64,000 bases of DNA, from positions 35,940,668 to 36,004,667 of the forward strand of contig CP141145.1 in assembly GCA_035235625.1 (NCBI GenBank), in the 5' to 3' direction. Within the stretch, counting starts at the first letter, position 1; each line of letters begins with the position of its first letter. Source of the stretch: Saururus chinensis. Lineage: Eukaryota; Streptophyta; Magnoliopsida; Piperales; Saururaceae. The notes beneath the pieces were generated by a model that was not told where the DNA came from, did not search any database, and saw nothing but the letters and a program-made list of their open reading frames with translations. Made by a program: the position numbers and the translations under genes. Shown one piece after another: positions 1 to 10,440 of this stretch.

Positions 1-673
1 CGATTTGTTTCATTCTCGTCGAGCAATGCTCTTTGACAGAATGTTGATTGATTTGCATTTAGGCGCTCTGGCTTGTGATAAGACCTCTGCGTAGATTGTG
101 TTTATTAGCTGTTAATTTCGTTTTTTGGGATCTGTCCCAAGTTTTTGGCTTTTGAATTCGCCGCAAGTGGAAATGTGGTAAGTTTGGTCCTAGAACGCGT
201 CCGTTTCCCGGGCATTTGTTATCTTTAGATTTCATCACGCTGCCTGCTTAGCTGCAAGGATGGATCGTACTTAGAGAAGCTATTACTTTTTTCTCTTCTT
301 CCTTTTTCGTCAAGTCTTATGTTGAAATTGTCGTCCGTAAGAGTAATGCCGTTGTGGCAGTTGCTTGATTAGGTGTTTTTGCACATTGCTTCGGGTTTCA
401 GCCTTTTCCTTTGGTCGGTCATGTTTCAAAATATCGATGTCCAAATTTGTGGTAAAAACTGTGATAATTTACTGTTATTATCTCAGTCATCTCAGAGTTG
501 AGAACGGGCCTCTTCTTCTTCTTTTCTTTAATCAAAGCTTCTGTAGTATGGAAAGGTTTCCTCTTGCAGGGTATTTTAGAGATTGAGCAATGTACATTGT
601 GAATCACTTTGGTCCTTCTGTTGTTTGTTTGCAGATTCTGTTTTCTGTTAGCTTTACTTTTCTACGTTTGGGA
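1..673 (+). promoter_or_regulatory. Upstream region and 5' UTR of the enoyl-ACP reductase gene
   Basis: No protein of its own is supported here. The pyrimidine-rich stretch ending in TTTGTTTGCAG at about 632 looks like a splice acceptor, so a 5' UTR intron probably ends there, shortly before the start codon at 674. Short ORFs on either strand (for example 365-586) have no recognisable content. I could not identify a convincing TATA box. Confidence 0.5.
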
Positions 674-3566
674 ATGGCGTCAATGGCTGCTCCAGGACTA
701 CAAATGGCAGCAACAAGGCCATGCATCTCTTCTTCCCGCCAAATTTGCAAAGCAGGTTGGGTTGCTTTAGGTGATAAGAAAGCAGAGCTGCACACCAACC
801 TTAAAAGCTCTTCTCATATTGCTTCCGTCAGACCTTTTGCTCGTAACATTAGTACCACTCAAACGAAATTTGGTTCTGTTGCGACAAGAGCACTTTCGGG
901 TACCAGTGAAAAGGGAGCCACTTCAGGGTTGCCTATTGATCTTAAAGGTTGGTCACGTCACCTTTTAACAACATCTCTCTGGAATGGCTTTGGTTGTTTT
1001 GGATAATTAATAATTATATTCTGGTTTAACCGTGCATAATATTATTAGTTTAGTCTCTGATTATTTTGTTATCAGGGAAAAGAGCTTTTATTGCCGGGAT
1101 AGCTGATGACAATGGATATGGCTGGGCAATTGCAAAATCTCTTGCTGCTGCTGGCGCAGAAATCCTTGTTGGCACATGGGTGCCGGTATGCATCATGATG
1201 GCTTTAAATCTTAGCTTTTCGTTTTCACAACTTTTGAGTGTTTCCCTAATGCTAAGAATTTTTCTTGTCAAGGCTTTGAACATTTTTGAAACAAGCTTGA
1301 GACGTGGGAAGTTTGACGAATCTCGTGTGTAGGAACCTATTTTGTTTCTCTCATTTGTTATTATCTTATCAAGATAAAAAATTCATATGTCTAGTAGCAT
1401 TTGGCTGAACTTATGCTTTGGGCGTGACAGGTTACCAGATGGTTCTTTGATGGATATAGCGAAAGTATATGCTCTGGATGCAGTTTATGATAGTCCAGAA
1501 GATGTACCTGAAGATGTAATACCATCAATTTTATTTGTTCACTATATTCTTCTTGCACTCTGCTGTTGCTAATTGAGCACTATTTGCTATATTCTAAGTT
1601 GTTTGTGTCTGTTTTGATTCAGGTCAAAACAAACAAACGCTATGCAGGAGCATCAAATTGGACCGTAAAGGTATACTAATATACGTAAAAGTTATTCCAA
1701 ACTTTGGTCACGATGTTTTTTACTGTACCTGTGTTTTCGGATGATGCTTCAGTTGCTGCGAAGGTTTTCTTTTAAGATTGTCTCTTAAGGATGGACTGGC
1801 TAAAAACGCCTTAGGGAAAACTGAATAAAGAAGAAAATCTGGTTATGTTTACCACATAAAGAAATTGCAAAGAAGCATACATCAATGCACTAGTGGGAGC
1901 AGCAGTTAATGATTTATGAGTAAGAACTAAGAATTTCTAGTCAGAGTTTCATATAGGTAAAGTTTATTTCGAACAAAACTGGCTACTAAGTGAAGTTTTA
2001 TGGGAGCTATTTTTATCTCTGAATGTACTATGAAGAACTTTATAGTGACAGATGAGTGACTTGCATTGAAATGTTTTGATATATTTTTAAATTGTAGCTA
2101 ATTGTAGTGTCCTTGGATAGATTAAGGTTATACGAAATTCGGACTAGGAAAGTCATTTTTAGGTTTGTTTTCTTTTTCCTTGTGATTGAAGCTTTGAAAA
2201 GTTAATTATCCATGATTAACCTTTCTTGCACCAACTTGTTATAAGTATCGTGATTATTGCCATGCTGGGCTTTTTCATGTAATGCCTTTGTGTAAATTTT
2301 AGCTAGTAGACATGTATCTGGCGACTGATATCTTACCTTAAAAGCTTTCTACTTTCTCAGGAAGTGGCTGAAACTGTAAAACAAGATTTTGGCTCTATTG
2401 ACATCCTTGTGCATTCTCTTGCCAATGGTCCGGAGGTATTCTCACTTTCATTTCTTTCCGAGAAAATTTATATATAATTTCTTCTTCCTTATGCAATACT
2501 CTCACTCAAACAGGTCACCAAGCCACTGCTTGAGACATCAAGGAATGGATATCTTGCAGCGTTGTCAGCCTCCAGTTACTCATTCATTTCTTTGCTAAAG
2601 CATTTTGTTCCAATAATGAATCCAGGTATAGACTAATGCCACTTTTTTAACTGTTCCCATGTTTCACGTGACAAAATTTTTATTGTACGAACTGTACTGC
2701 AGGTGGTGCATCCATTTCCCTCACATACATTGCCTCTGAGAAGATCATTCCAGGGTAGGGTTTTAATTGCTTTTATTGGACTAATGTATGGGATTGGAAC
2801 AAATTTTATTTTTCCTCCAACCAGATTTCTGTCTTATATTTAGGTATGGCGGAGGTATGAGTTCAGCCAAAGCAGCTTTAGAGAGTGACACCCGGGTAAT
2901 TTTTCATTTTAAAAAAAATTATTGTGCTCATATTTTCATTTCCCCATGTGGCATACTTAATAATAAGTAATAACCTTTCTGGTCTTGTAGGTGCTATCTT
3001 TTGAGGCTGGAAGGCGTTATAAAGTTCGTGTTAATACCATATCAGCTGGTATACTTATCTGCTGTCTTTGTATATACTTCTAAAGTTCTACTGTATTGCG
3101 AAAGTTCTACTGTATTGCGAATACCATCTTTCAAGAATATTGTACAATGATATCTGCATTATATTTCCAGGTCCATTAAGAAGCCGTGCAGCAAAAGCTA
3201 TTGGATTTATTGATACAATGATTGAGTACTCAACAGCCAATGCACCGATGCAGAAAGAGCTGTTGGCAGGTAAATCATCTCGTTGCCCTTTATAGGCTGC
3301 CTCTTGTCATTTATTCGTCCAACAACAAGAACATGGCTGTTATAATGTACAGCCGACTTGAATCAACTTTAATTGTTCCAATGCATCGAGAAATTATGTT
3401 TTGCTCAACAGATGAAGTTGGCAATGTTGCTGCATTCTTGGCATCACCGTTAGCTTCAGCAATCACAGGAACGGTTATATATGTGGACAACGGGTTACAT
3501 GCCATGGGAGTAGGAGTGGACAGTCCAGTATTTGCAGAACTCAACATTCCAAAGTCTGAACAATAA
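674..3566 (+). CDS. MOD1: Enoyl-[acyl-carrier-protein] reductase (NADH), plastid precursor
   Basis: The product reduces trans-2-enoyl-ACP to acyl-ACP with NADH, the last step of each elongation round of plastid type II fatty-acid synthase. Twelve GT-AG exons join into one 391-aa frame: 674-947, 1076-1185, 1273-1328, 1431-1515, 1623-1670, 2361-2435, 2514-2625, 2703-2754, 2844-2895, 2991-3048, 3171-3269, 3412-3566. Residues 1 to about 85 are Ser/Thr/Ala/Arg-rich and look like a transit peptide. The short-chain dehydrogenase fold follows, with the nucleotide-binding segment [15 protein letters not shown] near 98-112. The catalytic pair typical of plant ENR is present as Tyr272 and Lys280 in YGGGMSSAK, with the second Tyr at about 262 in TYIASEK. 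The C-terminus carries [14 protein letters not shown]. Length and intron pattern fit the plant family. The start was chosen at ATG 674; an upstream in-frame ATG at 590 would only lengthen the leader and lies before the probable UTR acceptor. No frame break is seen. Confidence 0.97.
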
Positions 3567-4750
3567 GAATGTGAATATCAGTATGAATAACTGTCACGGG
3601 ATTTCACTGGGATCTATATTTTGGGAGAGAACAATTTTCAGTATTCCTATCCTTGTTTTTCCTTGGAAGCATATTATAGATTTATTGCATGCGGAACTCA
3701 ATTTTTCTCTGGGAGCGAAACATTTTGTGACTCGGCTTGCTGCTGTCTATTATCAAATTTACACACAAGAGTTTAAACTGTGTGAATGTATTAGTCAATG
3801 GAGGTTGAGTGCAATCAGAGTAAATTTAGTTTGCAAGAGAGCTCTGTTACTTTTAAACAGGACATTGTTTGGTTGCCGAGAACTAACACTGCGGCTTTCT
3901 ACTTTTCACCTACAGATGTATGTGCTGGATATTTGTCTCATCATTTTCTTAAACAGCTAGCTTTGGAATTTTTTTCATCGATGTATCATGAAGAATCCCT
4001 CCAACCTTACCTTCTGATCCTTCTTTAAGGGAGTGTCTACTGTTCCATGTGCCAAAGAAGAAAGTGCCTACGTTCCATGTAGCAAAGAATAAAAATATGG
4101 GTTCTAATTCTGACGGTGACCTGACCCATTGGGGCTGTCCCTCTTTGTATTTCCTCAGCCCTCGAACGCAACGTTTAACGTTACCGGAGGACCACGTCGC
4201 AAAAGTTCAAATCCTAACGCAAAACAGCTTGCATATAACTAATGAAAGCCTCTGGGCCTATCTTACCCGGTTAAAATCTGTGGGGTTGCCTTCCCAGCGT
4301 GGTTATCACCGTTGTGTACGCGATACCCGGTTAAGATGTTTCTTTTTTGGCACAACCAGCACAGTACACTGTAAATGTACCCTGTATTCTGTAGCTTAAT
4401 TATACTATAACATGCATGACGATTTGATACATTGCTAATTGCGACTACAGTTCAACGAAAGTCACTAAGATGAGCACAGAGGAGTAGACAACACCAGTAT
4501 TTTGTGACCATCATTGATGTATGATTATCAAAATGTTGAGATTGCTTCAATGCCGTCCCATGTTCTAATTCTATGATGCTGTAATCACACGACGGAATCC
4601 GAAGTAAAAGAAAAAGGAGATTCATCATGCTCTATTTATTTAGGGTGTGACAAGATGCACGAGCGTTCAACAGGAAAGATGTTTCTTGGTTGGATGGCAT
4701 GTACGGGATAGCTAAGGTTTAAAAAGAAAATGATGTTCATACTCTAATTT
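3567..4750. other. 3' UTR and downstream spacer of the enoyl-ACP reductase gene
   Basis: The first few hundred bases after the stop at 3566 are T-rich and probably 3' UTR. The rest is anonymous. ORFs at 3532-3960 and 4049-4399 show no domain, splice context or low-complexity signature that I recognise. The spacer ends where the AT-rich outer arm of the foldback element begins. Confidence 0.4.
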
Positions 4751-5129
4751 TTTTATATTATATTGTTTTTTATATTTAATTAATACATTATTTTTTAGAG
4801 AAAATTATTTAATTAATTATTTAAAAAAACTTATTTACTAATTTGGACCACTTTGGGAAATATTTTTTCTTTTTTGCCACACAAGCGCCAGCTAAGCAGT
4901 TGGTGCCTGCGTAATTTTTTTTATTAATTTTTTTAGTTAATTTCGTCATTTAGAAGGACGAAATTAGGTTTAAGCTGATTTCGTCTTTCTAAAGGACGAA
5001 ATCAGGTCAAGTCTTTTAAAACGTCAACCCAATTTCATCATTCTAAAAGATGAAATCACCACACTTACGCAAATTCCACCGTTAGACTGAAGCTGATTTC
5101 TAAATGACGATGAATTTTTTTAAAAAAAT

Positions 5130-5345
5130 TTGTATGAAGCTATGCATGGAGCTATCGTTGCTATGCGGGATAGACGTTTACATTATCTCGCTGACGTCGT
5201 TGGGCCGATGAGAGCGATGATGTTGTAGTGAAAGAGCATTTCGACGACGCTGATGTCCCCTCCAGGGGCATCAAAGTTGTGGTCAAAATCCCAGCGGAAG
5301 ATCTCGCAGAAGCCACAGCAACGGCGAAGCCGTAGTCCTAATTGA
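5130..5345 (-). pseudogene. ATG18/WIPI-like gene fragment, left arm copy
   Basis: Read on the minus strand, this stretch gives [13 protein letters not shown] followed by [20 protein letters not shown]. It resembles the first-blade region of plant ATG18 WD40 propeller proteins, which bind PI3P in autophagy (known family pattern CDPFREIFRRDF, then VVEMLFRCNILALVG). It has no start codon, ends within the element, and is the inverted partner of the fragment at 6000-6260. It is a captured fragment, not a working gene. The assignment rests on motif recall. Confidence 0.65.
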
Positions 5346-5514
5346 AAGAGAAGTGGAGGAGGGTGGGGAGTGGTTGGTGCCGGCGGCTCGGAGTCGAATG
5401 GGATGAATTAAGCTGACTTCCACCTTGATGATTTCATAAATTGCCTTATGAAATCATCTTTTATGGTGATTTCATCATTTTGAACAATGAAATCACCACA
5501 CTTACACCATTTCA

Positions 5515-5850
5515 AGCAGCATACAACATTTAAGCATTAAAATACAACTCTCTTGTCAGAGTTAGAGTAATATGCAAGGAGAAAAAAATCAGAAGATTAC
5601 CATGCGTGAGAGATTCTCTAGATTTGTTTCCAATATTGTTCCAAAATCCCTTGCCCCATAGCATACAACATTGCATTTAAAGCGCATTTAAGCAGCATAC
5701 AACACTAAATAACATACAATATTGCATTTAAAGTGCATTTAAAGCAGCATACAGAATTAAATAGCATACAACATTAAAAATAAAACAACATGCAACATTA
5801 AACATAATATAAAACAACATATAACATAGTGCAAGCAGCATACTGTTGAC
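5515..5850. repeat. Degenerate GCATACAACATT array
   Basis: Units close to GCATACAACATT and GCATTTAAA recur irregularly about a dozen times at the centre of the foldback element. The array forms the loop between the inverted arms. The minus-strand ORF at 5728-5940 runs through it and has only low-complexity composition. Confidence 0.6.
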
Positions 5851-5999
5851 GTATGTGCAACTTTGACGTAATTGAAAACATTGGCAATTTCGTAATTGGC
5901 ACAAAACTATCATAGTATTTACTATTCCAAATTTACACAAAATTCCTTGCCCCCTCTAGGATTCTCTCGAAAATTCTACCCCCGACACCGAGTCTGACT

Positions 6000-6260
6000 C
6001 CTCTTTCCTCCTCACCCTCCTCCACCTCTCCTTCAACCAGGACCACGATTGCTTCATAGCCGGTACCAACCGTGGCTTCCGCATCTACTCCTGCGACTCT
6101 TTCAGCGAGATCTTATATCGGGATTCGACCACATCTCTGGTGTCCCCAGAGGGAGCATCGGCGTCGTCAAGATGCTCTTTCGCTACAACATCATCTCTCA
6201 TCGGCCTGACGACACAAGCGAGATCATGAAGACGTCTATCCCGCATAGCAACGACAGCGC
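6000..6260 (+). pseudogene. ATG18/WIPI-like gene fragment, right arm copy
   Basis: Plus-strand translation from about 6010 reads [17 protein letters not shown], then [15 protein letters not shown]. After a frame change it continues with [16 protein letters not shown]. This matches the pattern of the N-terminal blade of plant ATG18 proteins ([41 protein letters not shown]). The frame shift near 6115 and the missing remainder of the propeller make it a pseudogene fragment. It is longer at its 5' end than the inverted copy at 5130-5345, so the arms share only part of the captured segment. Confidence 0.75.
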
Positions 6261-6640
6261 CATGCACAACTTCATACAATTTTTTTTAAAAATTCATTGT
6301 CGTTTAGAAATCGGCTTTAGTCTAACTGTGGAATTTGCGTAAGTGTGGCAATTTCGTTGTTTAAAGGACAAAATCAAGTTAACGTTTTAAAAGACTTGAC
6401 CCGATTTCGTCATTTAGAAGGACGAAATCAACTTAAACCTGATTTCGTCCTTCTAAACGATGAAATCAACTAAGAAATTTTTTTTTAAAAAAAATACACA
6501 GGTATTAGCTACTTGGTTGGCGCCTTCGTGGCAAAAAGGAACACCATTTTTGGAGAATATTTCCCAAACTGGTCCAAATTGGTAAATAAGTTTTTTTATT
6601 AATTAAATTATTTTCCCTATTTTCTATATTCAATTAAAAG

Positions 6641-7057
6641 TGATGTAAGACTTATAAGTGTAGAGAAAGTAGTATAAGAATATACCTATCCAATTTAAAA
6701 TGATCTCTACTCTTCTTTAAATTTGTGAACCCACACATCAACAACTCTGAGTGAGCCCGTATGCTCATCCTGTAACAAAACAGACATCGGTGTAGCATTA
6801 CTCATTCCGATAGAAGATCACTCATTCATCAAAAGGCTTATTTGGTGTTGAGAAAAATAACTTAAAATGGAAGAGAGTTAAGTTTTAAAAGTAAATTTGC
6901 ACAATGATGTAATTAAATTCTAAAAAAAAACTAAAATGATACCCAATCAAGCCCTAAAATCATTTTATTTTTAGTTGACTTGTTTAGTGGAACAAGCACA
7001 AGACAAGATTGTTCCTCACCATTTCTGCCAGCTACTTGGTTAGCTAAGTATGGTCTT
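6641..7057. other. AT-rich spacer without recognisable gene
   Basis: The stretch lies between the foldback element and the 5' LTR at 7058. I see no ORF of note and no repeat with clear ends. The bases GTCTT at 7053-7057 are the left target duplication of the LTR element. Confidence 0.4.
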
Positions 7058-7325
7058 TGTTAGACCCCTAACTTGTTGGATGCTGAAAGGGGGTGGTAAC
7101 CCCCTTACTTGGCAGCGGACAACCAAGTTTGCTTAGGCGATGAACAACCTATGTAGCCCTTTGGGCATGGACGGATATTGAAACAACGCGGGAGGTGTTT
7201 TGGACGAGCTACTCGCCTTGAGGAGCAGGTTGAGTATGAGTCCTTGCGCGGGAGGGACTCTAGCAGCGAAGCTGGGCGTTACTTGGACTTAGGGGAGGAT
7301 TCCTAAGGCAAACAAGATTCACTTA
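7058..7325 (+). repeat. 5' LTR, truncated
   Basis: It aligns base for base, with scattered changes, to 10159-10430 of the 3' LTR, including the hairpin-forming AGGGGGTGG / CCCCCTTAC segment. Similarity ends near GGATTCCCATTT, so roughly 650 bp of the expected LTR is missing or displaced by later insertions. Confidence 0.85.
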
Positions 7326-7774
7326 GCAGGATTCCCATTTACAACCCAAATTATAAAAATCATAATTCTATTCTATTAAAGTTGTAAATATTACTTCAAA
7401 ATTTATGGTTAAAATAAGAGTCAATAAATTACCCTACAAAAAAATTTCATTGGTCACAAAAAATTTAATTAATATTATTCAAATATCTCATATAATAGAT
7501 ATAATTATATAAAAAATATTTTAAAAAATAATTACCTAAATAACATAGAGAGAGAAAAAGAATATTTACAAATATGGTGTTCCTTTTTGCCACGCAGGTG
7601 CTAGGTAAGCACTAGTGCTTGCGTAGTTTTTTTTTCAAAATTTTTTATAATGTCATTTTTTTAATGGACAAAATCAATATAATGTACTGAACTCATCTTC
7701 TAAATTTCATCAATTTAAAAGATGAATGTACTCATTTCATCATTTGGAAGGATGAAATCAATGATGAAATAATT

Positions 7775-8060
7775 TTGTCCTCTCTTCTCTCTCCTCTCTC
7801 CTCTATGATTTCCTCTCTCTTTCCTCTCTTTCCTCTTTCTCTCTCTCCACACACTCTCTCTCCTCTATTCTCTCTCTCTCTCTCTCGGTTATCTCTCTCC
7901 TCTTTCCCTTTCGGTTATCTCTCTCCTCTTTCTCACTCTTCTGTCTCTCTCTTCACACACTCTTTCTATTCATTCTCTCCTCTTTATATCTCTATTAAAT
8001 CTCTCTCTCCTCTCTTATTTCTCTTTCTCTCTCCCTGTCTCTCTCTCATGTGTGTGATGT
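7775..8060. repeat. CT/TC simple-sequence tract
   Basis: Almost pure pyrimidine made of TCTC, TCCTC and TTCTC runs. It is the left partner of the GA tract at 8237-8385, so the pair could fold into a long hairpin. Confidence 0.9.
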
Positions 8061-8236
8061 GAGCCCTAGCTCTAAGAAGTGGGGAGAAAGTAGAAAGTTT
8101 TAATTTAATTTATTCTTACTTCTATTGTATATATATATATATATATTAAAATATTAAACTTTAAATAAAATATAATGTATTTGTGAATGACAAAATCAAT
8201 ATTTTTTTAAAATTTTCATGATTTCGTCCTTTAGAA

Positions 8237-8385
8237 GAGATGAGAGAGAAGAGAATGAGAATAGAAAGAGAAGAGAGATAATCAAAAGAGAAAGGAGAGA
8301 GAGAGAGTGAATAGAGAGAGGAGAGAGAGGGGAGAGAGAGAATAGAGAGAGGAGAGAGAGAAGAGAGGGAGGAGAGAAGTCAGTA
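8237..8385. repeat. GA/AG simple-sequence tract
   Basis: Purine tract (GAGAGA with AATAGAG interruptions), the complementary partner of the CT tract at 7775-8060. Confidence 0.9.
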
Positions 8386-9044
8386 CATTGTATTGATTTA
8401 AGCATACTTATTTCGTCCTTCTAAAAGATGAAATTATGAAAAAAAATTTAAAAAAACCACGCAGGTGTCAACGCCTAATCGGTGAAAAGGAGTACCATAT
8501 TGAAAAATATTTTATCTCTATGTTATTTTGATAGTTATTTTTTAATATTATTTATATAAATTTTCCCATATAATAAGCTACAAAAAACTGAACTAGTCAC
8601 CAAAGCACTCTTATTCACATATTTCATATCTAATTACTCTAATGACTACAAAAATGTTCATGATGAGAGAAATATTTGGATCTCAACAATAACACATTTC
8701 ATGGTGTGTGGATTCCCTGCAAAATGAAAAATCAATATAATTGGAACTCAACAACAAAATCTAGACTTGGCTCACTCGATATATTTGTATGAAAAATCTA
8801 GATATAGTTTACTAAATCTCTAATTCTAAACTAATATGATTGGTTAAATTAAGAATGTTTATTATGCAAGTAGAATTACATATTTATATTTGTTAGGATT
8901 AGAATGATTAAAGGTAGTATTTAAAAATTAAATAATATTATATAGATGAATAAGGGTAGAATAAGAATAAAATAATTTATCATACCTATATTCTCAATTT
9001 TATTAATAGTAGGATTTATATTTGTTTGAAATATAATATCATAA

Positions 9045-9300
9045 TATGTGTATTATATACCATATTATATAGTATATTATAAACCATATATTAATGTATA
9101 TGTAGTATATATATATATTACAAAATAATATGGGTATATATGAAAGGTGAAAGTTAAAAAATTTATGTAATATGGGTATTATATACTATATTATATAGCA
9201 TATATTAATGTGTATATAATATATATATTTTATAAAATAATATAAAATATTATGGGTACATGAAAGGTGAAAGTTAAGAAATTTATATAATATGGGTATA
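9045..9300. repeat. Two tandem copies of a ~125-bp AT-rich unit
   Basis: The segment with ATGAAAGGTGAAAGTTAA followed by TTTATRTAATATGGGTAT occurs twice in direct order, about 125 bp apart, with interleaved TATATTATATA blocks. It is non-coding. Confidence 0.75.
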
Positions 9301-9314
9301 ATATGTAGGAACTG

Positions 9315-9545
9315 ATATATTACAAATCGAGTCGAGTTCGAGCCAAGCTTCGAGTTGATTTTGAGTCGAACCGATCAGGTGTCCAATCGAGTCGATTCGA
9401 GCTGGCCCCTATTCGAGATCAGCTCGTTTACTTTTGAGTTCCAACCGAGCTCAAGTCAAGCTGACTTCGAGCCGAGCCAAATTTGAGCCAAACTTATTCA
9501 GCTCGACGAGCTAGCTTAGCTTGTTAGCAGCCTTACTGATAGCTT
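9315..9545. repeat. GAGCTCGA-type degenerate repeat
   Basis: Frequent variants of CGAGTCGAG, GAGCCAAGC and GAGCTCAAG give a degenerate short-unit repeat. A similar, weaker stretch occurs at 27140-27420. I could not assign it to a named family. Confidence 0.5.
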
Positions 9546-9546
9546 A

Positions 9547-9876
9547 GTGGATTTCAAACAAACTCCTGTTGAGCTAGCGAAAACGAATGGGGAAGCGAAG
9601 TCATCCAACAAAGAGGGCAACAAGGGTGGCAACGGTGGCAAAGCGAAGGGCAATAAGCAGTCTAGCCGGCTCAAGAAGGGTGGTAGCTGTTTTATATGTG
9701 ATGGGCAGCACCATGCCAAAGTTTGTCCAAAGCGGGAAAGGTTGAATGCACTTGTCGCTAAAGAGGAGAAAGAGGAATATGAGCACGAGGAGGTAGCCCA
9801 GATGAGTCCCTTGCAGCGAATGGGATATGTTCGGTTGTTGGAGTCCCGTCTTGAGGGGTCAACTTCGGGTCATTGA
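9547..9876 (+). pseudogene. LTR-retrotransposon gag C-terminal fragment with CCHC zinc knuckle
   Basis: The 109-aa frame has a Gly/Lys/Asn-rich basic stretch (about 20-50), then a zinc knuckle CFICDGQHHAKVC (CX2CX4HX4C), then NALVAKEE and an acidic segment. This order is typical of the nucleocapsid end of gypsy-type gag. The capsid part upstream and the pol frame downstream are absent: the frame stops at 9876 and the polypurine tract follows within 280 bp. It is a remnant of the element at 7058-13195. Confidence 0.8.
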
Positions 9877-10440
9877 GGATTTAAAGGAAGGAGGGAGCGG
9901 ATTCCCCAAGCATTGGCTAATTGAAGTAGCTAAGGGACAGATTGATGGAGAGGTTCGCAGGATGATGGGTAGCGGGTGTTGCTCAAACTTAGCCAAAGGA
10001 TAATTTAGGCTAGGATGGTGCCTTGGTCGTGGTGTGATGGGAAGTGTTGGCTACTTGTTGACGGGTTTAGTGAGGCAGATGGCTTAAGAGCTTTAATCGG
10101 TGCACTTGGGAAGTCAGGGGCTTCAACGAGGGCATCGAAGAATCAAGTGGGGGAGGCCTGTTAGACCCCTAACTTGTTGGATGCTGAAAGGGGGTGGCTA
10201 CCCCCTTACTTGGCATGGGAGAACCAAGTTTGCTTAGGCAACAGACATCCTAGGCAGCCCCTTGGGGACAAATAGATGCTGGAACAACGCGGGAGGTGTT
10301 CCGGACGAGCTACTCGCCTTGCAGAGCAGGCTAAGTAGGAGTCCTTGCACGGGCGGGACTTTAGCAGCGAAGCTGAGCGTTACTTGGACTTAGGGGAGGA
10401 CCCCTAAGGCGGACATGGTTCACTTATGCAAGATTGCTGT

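Larger units (their letters stand above)
4750..6640. mobile_element. Foldback (long inverted-repeat) element carrying ATG18-like gene fragments
   Basis: The two halves are imperfect reverse complements about a centre near 5690. The left arm runs TTTGGACCA, TTTTTTGCCAC, then motifs of the form ATTTCGTC(n)GACGAAAT between 4838 and 5110. The right arm mirrors these between 6330 and 6600 (GACGAAAT motifs, GTGGCAAAAAGG, TGGTCCAAA). Inside the arms, 5130-5340 (minus) and about 6000-6260 (plus) encode related fragments of one captured gene. The middle (about 5515-5850) is a degenerate array of GCATACAACATT-like units. The same terminal motif recurs in the element at 7497-8585. Long terminal inverted repeats with captured host sequence suggest a MULE or foldback type. 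No transposase is present and no clean target duplication could be read. Confidence 0.75.
7497..8585. mobile_element. Second foldback element with pyrimidine and purine arms
   Basis: The left end (ATATGGTGTTCCTTTTTGCC near 7572) is mirrored at the right (GGAGTACCATATT near 8490). The flanking AAAATATTTT and AACATAGAGA are mirrored as well. Arms contain the GACGAAAT/ATTTCGTC motifs of the element at 4750-6640. Inside lie a TC-rich tract (7780-8050) and a GA-rich tract (8240-8390) that are complementary in sense. No captured gene or transposase is seen. The ORFs over the CT tract are low-complexity artefacts. It lies within the retrotransposon interior. Confidence 0.7.

Noticed and set aside
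4049..4399. 116-aa plus ORF downstream of the enoyl-ACP reductase gene
   Set aside because: No domain, no conserved pattern and no clear transcript context; treated as spacer.
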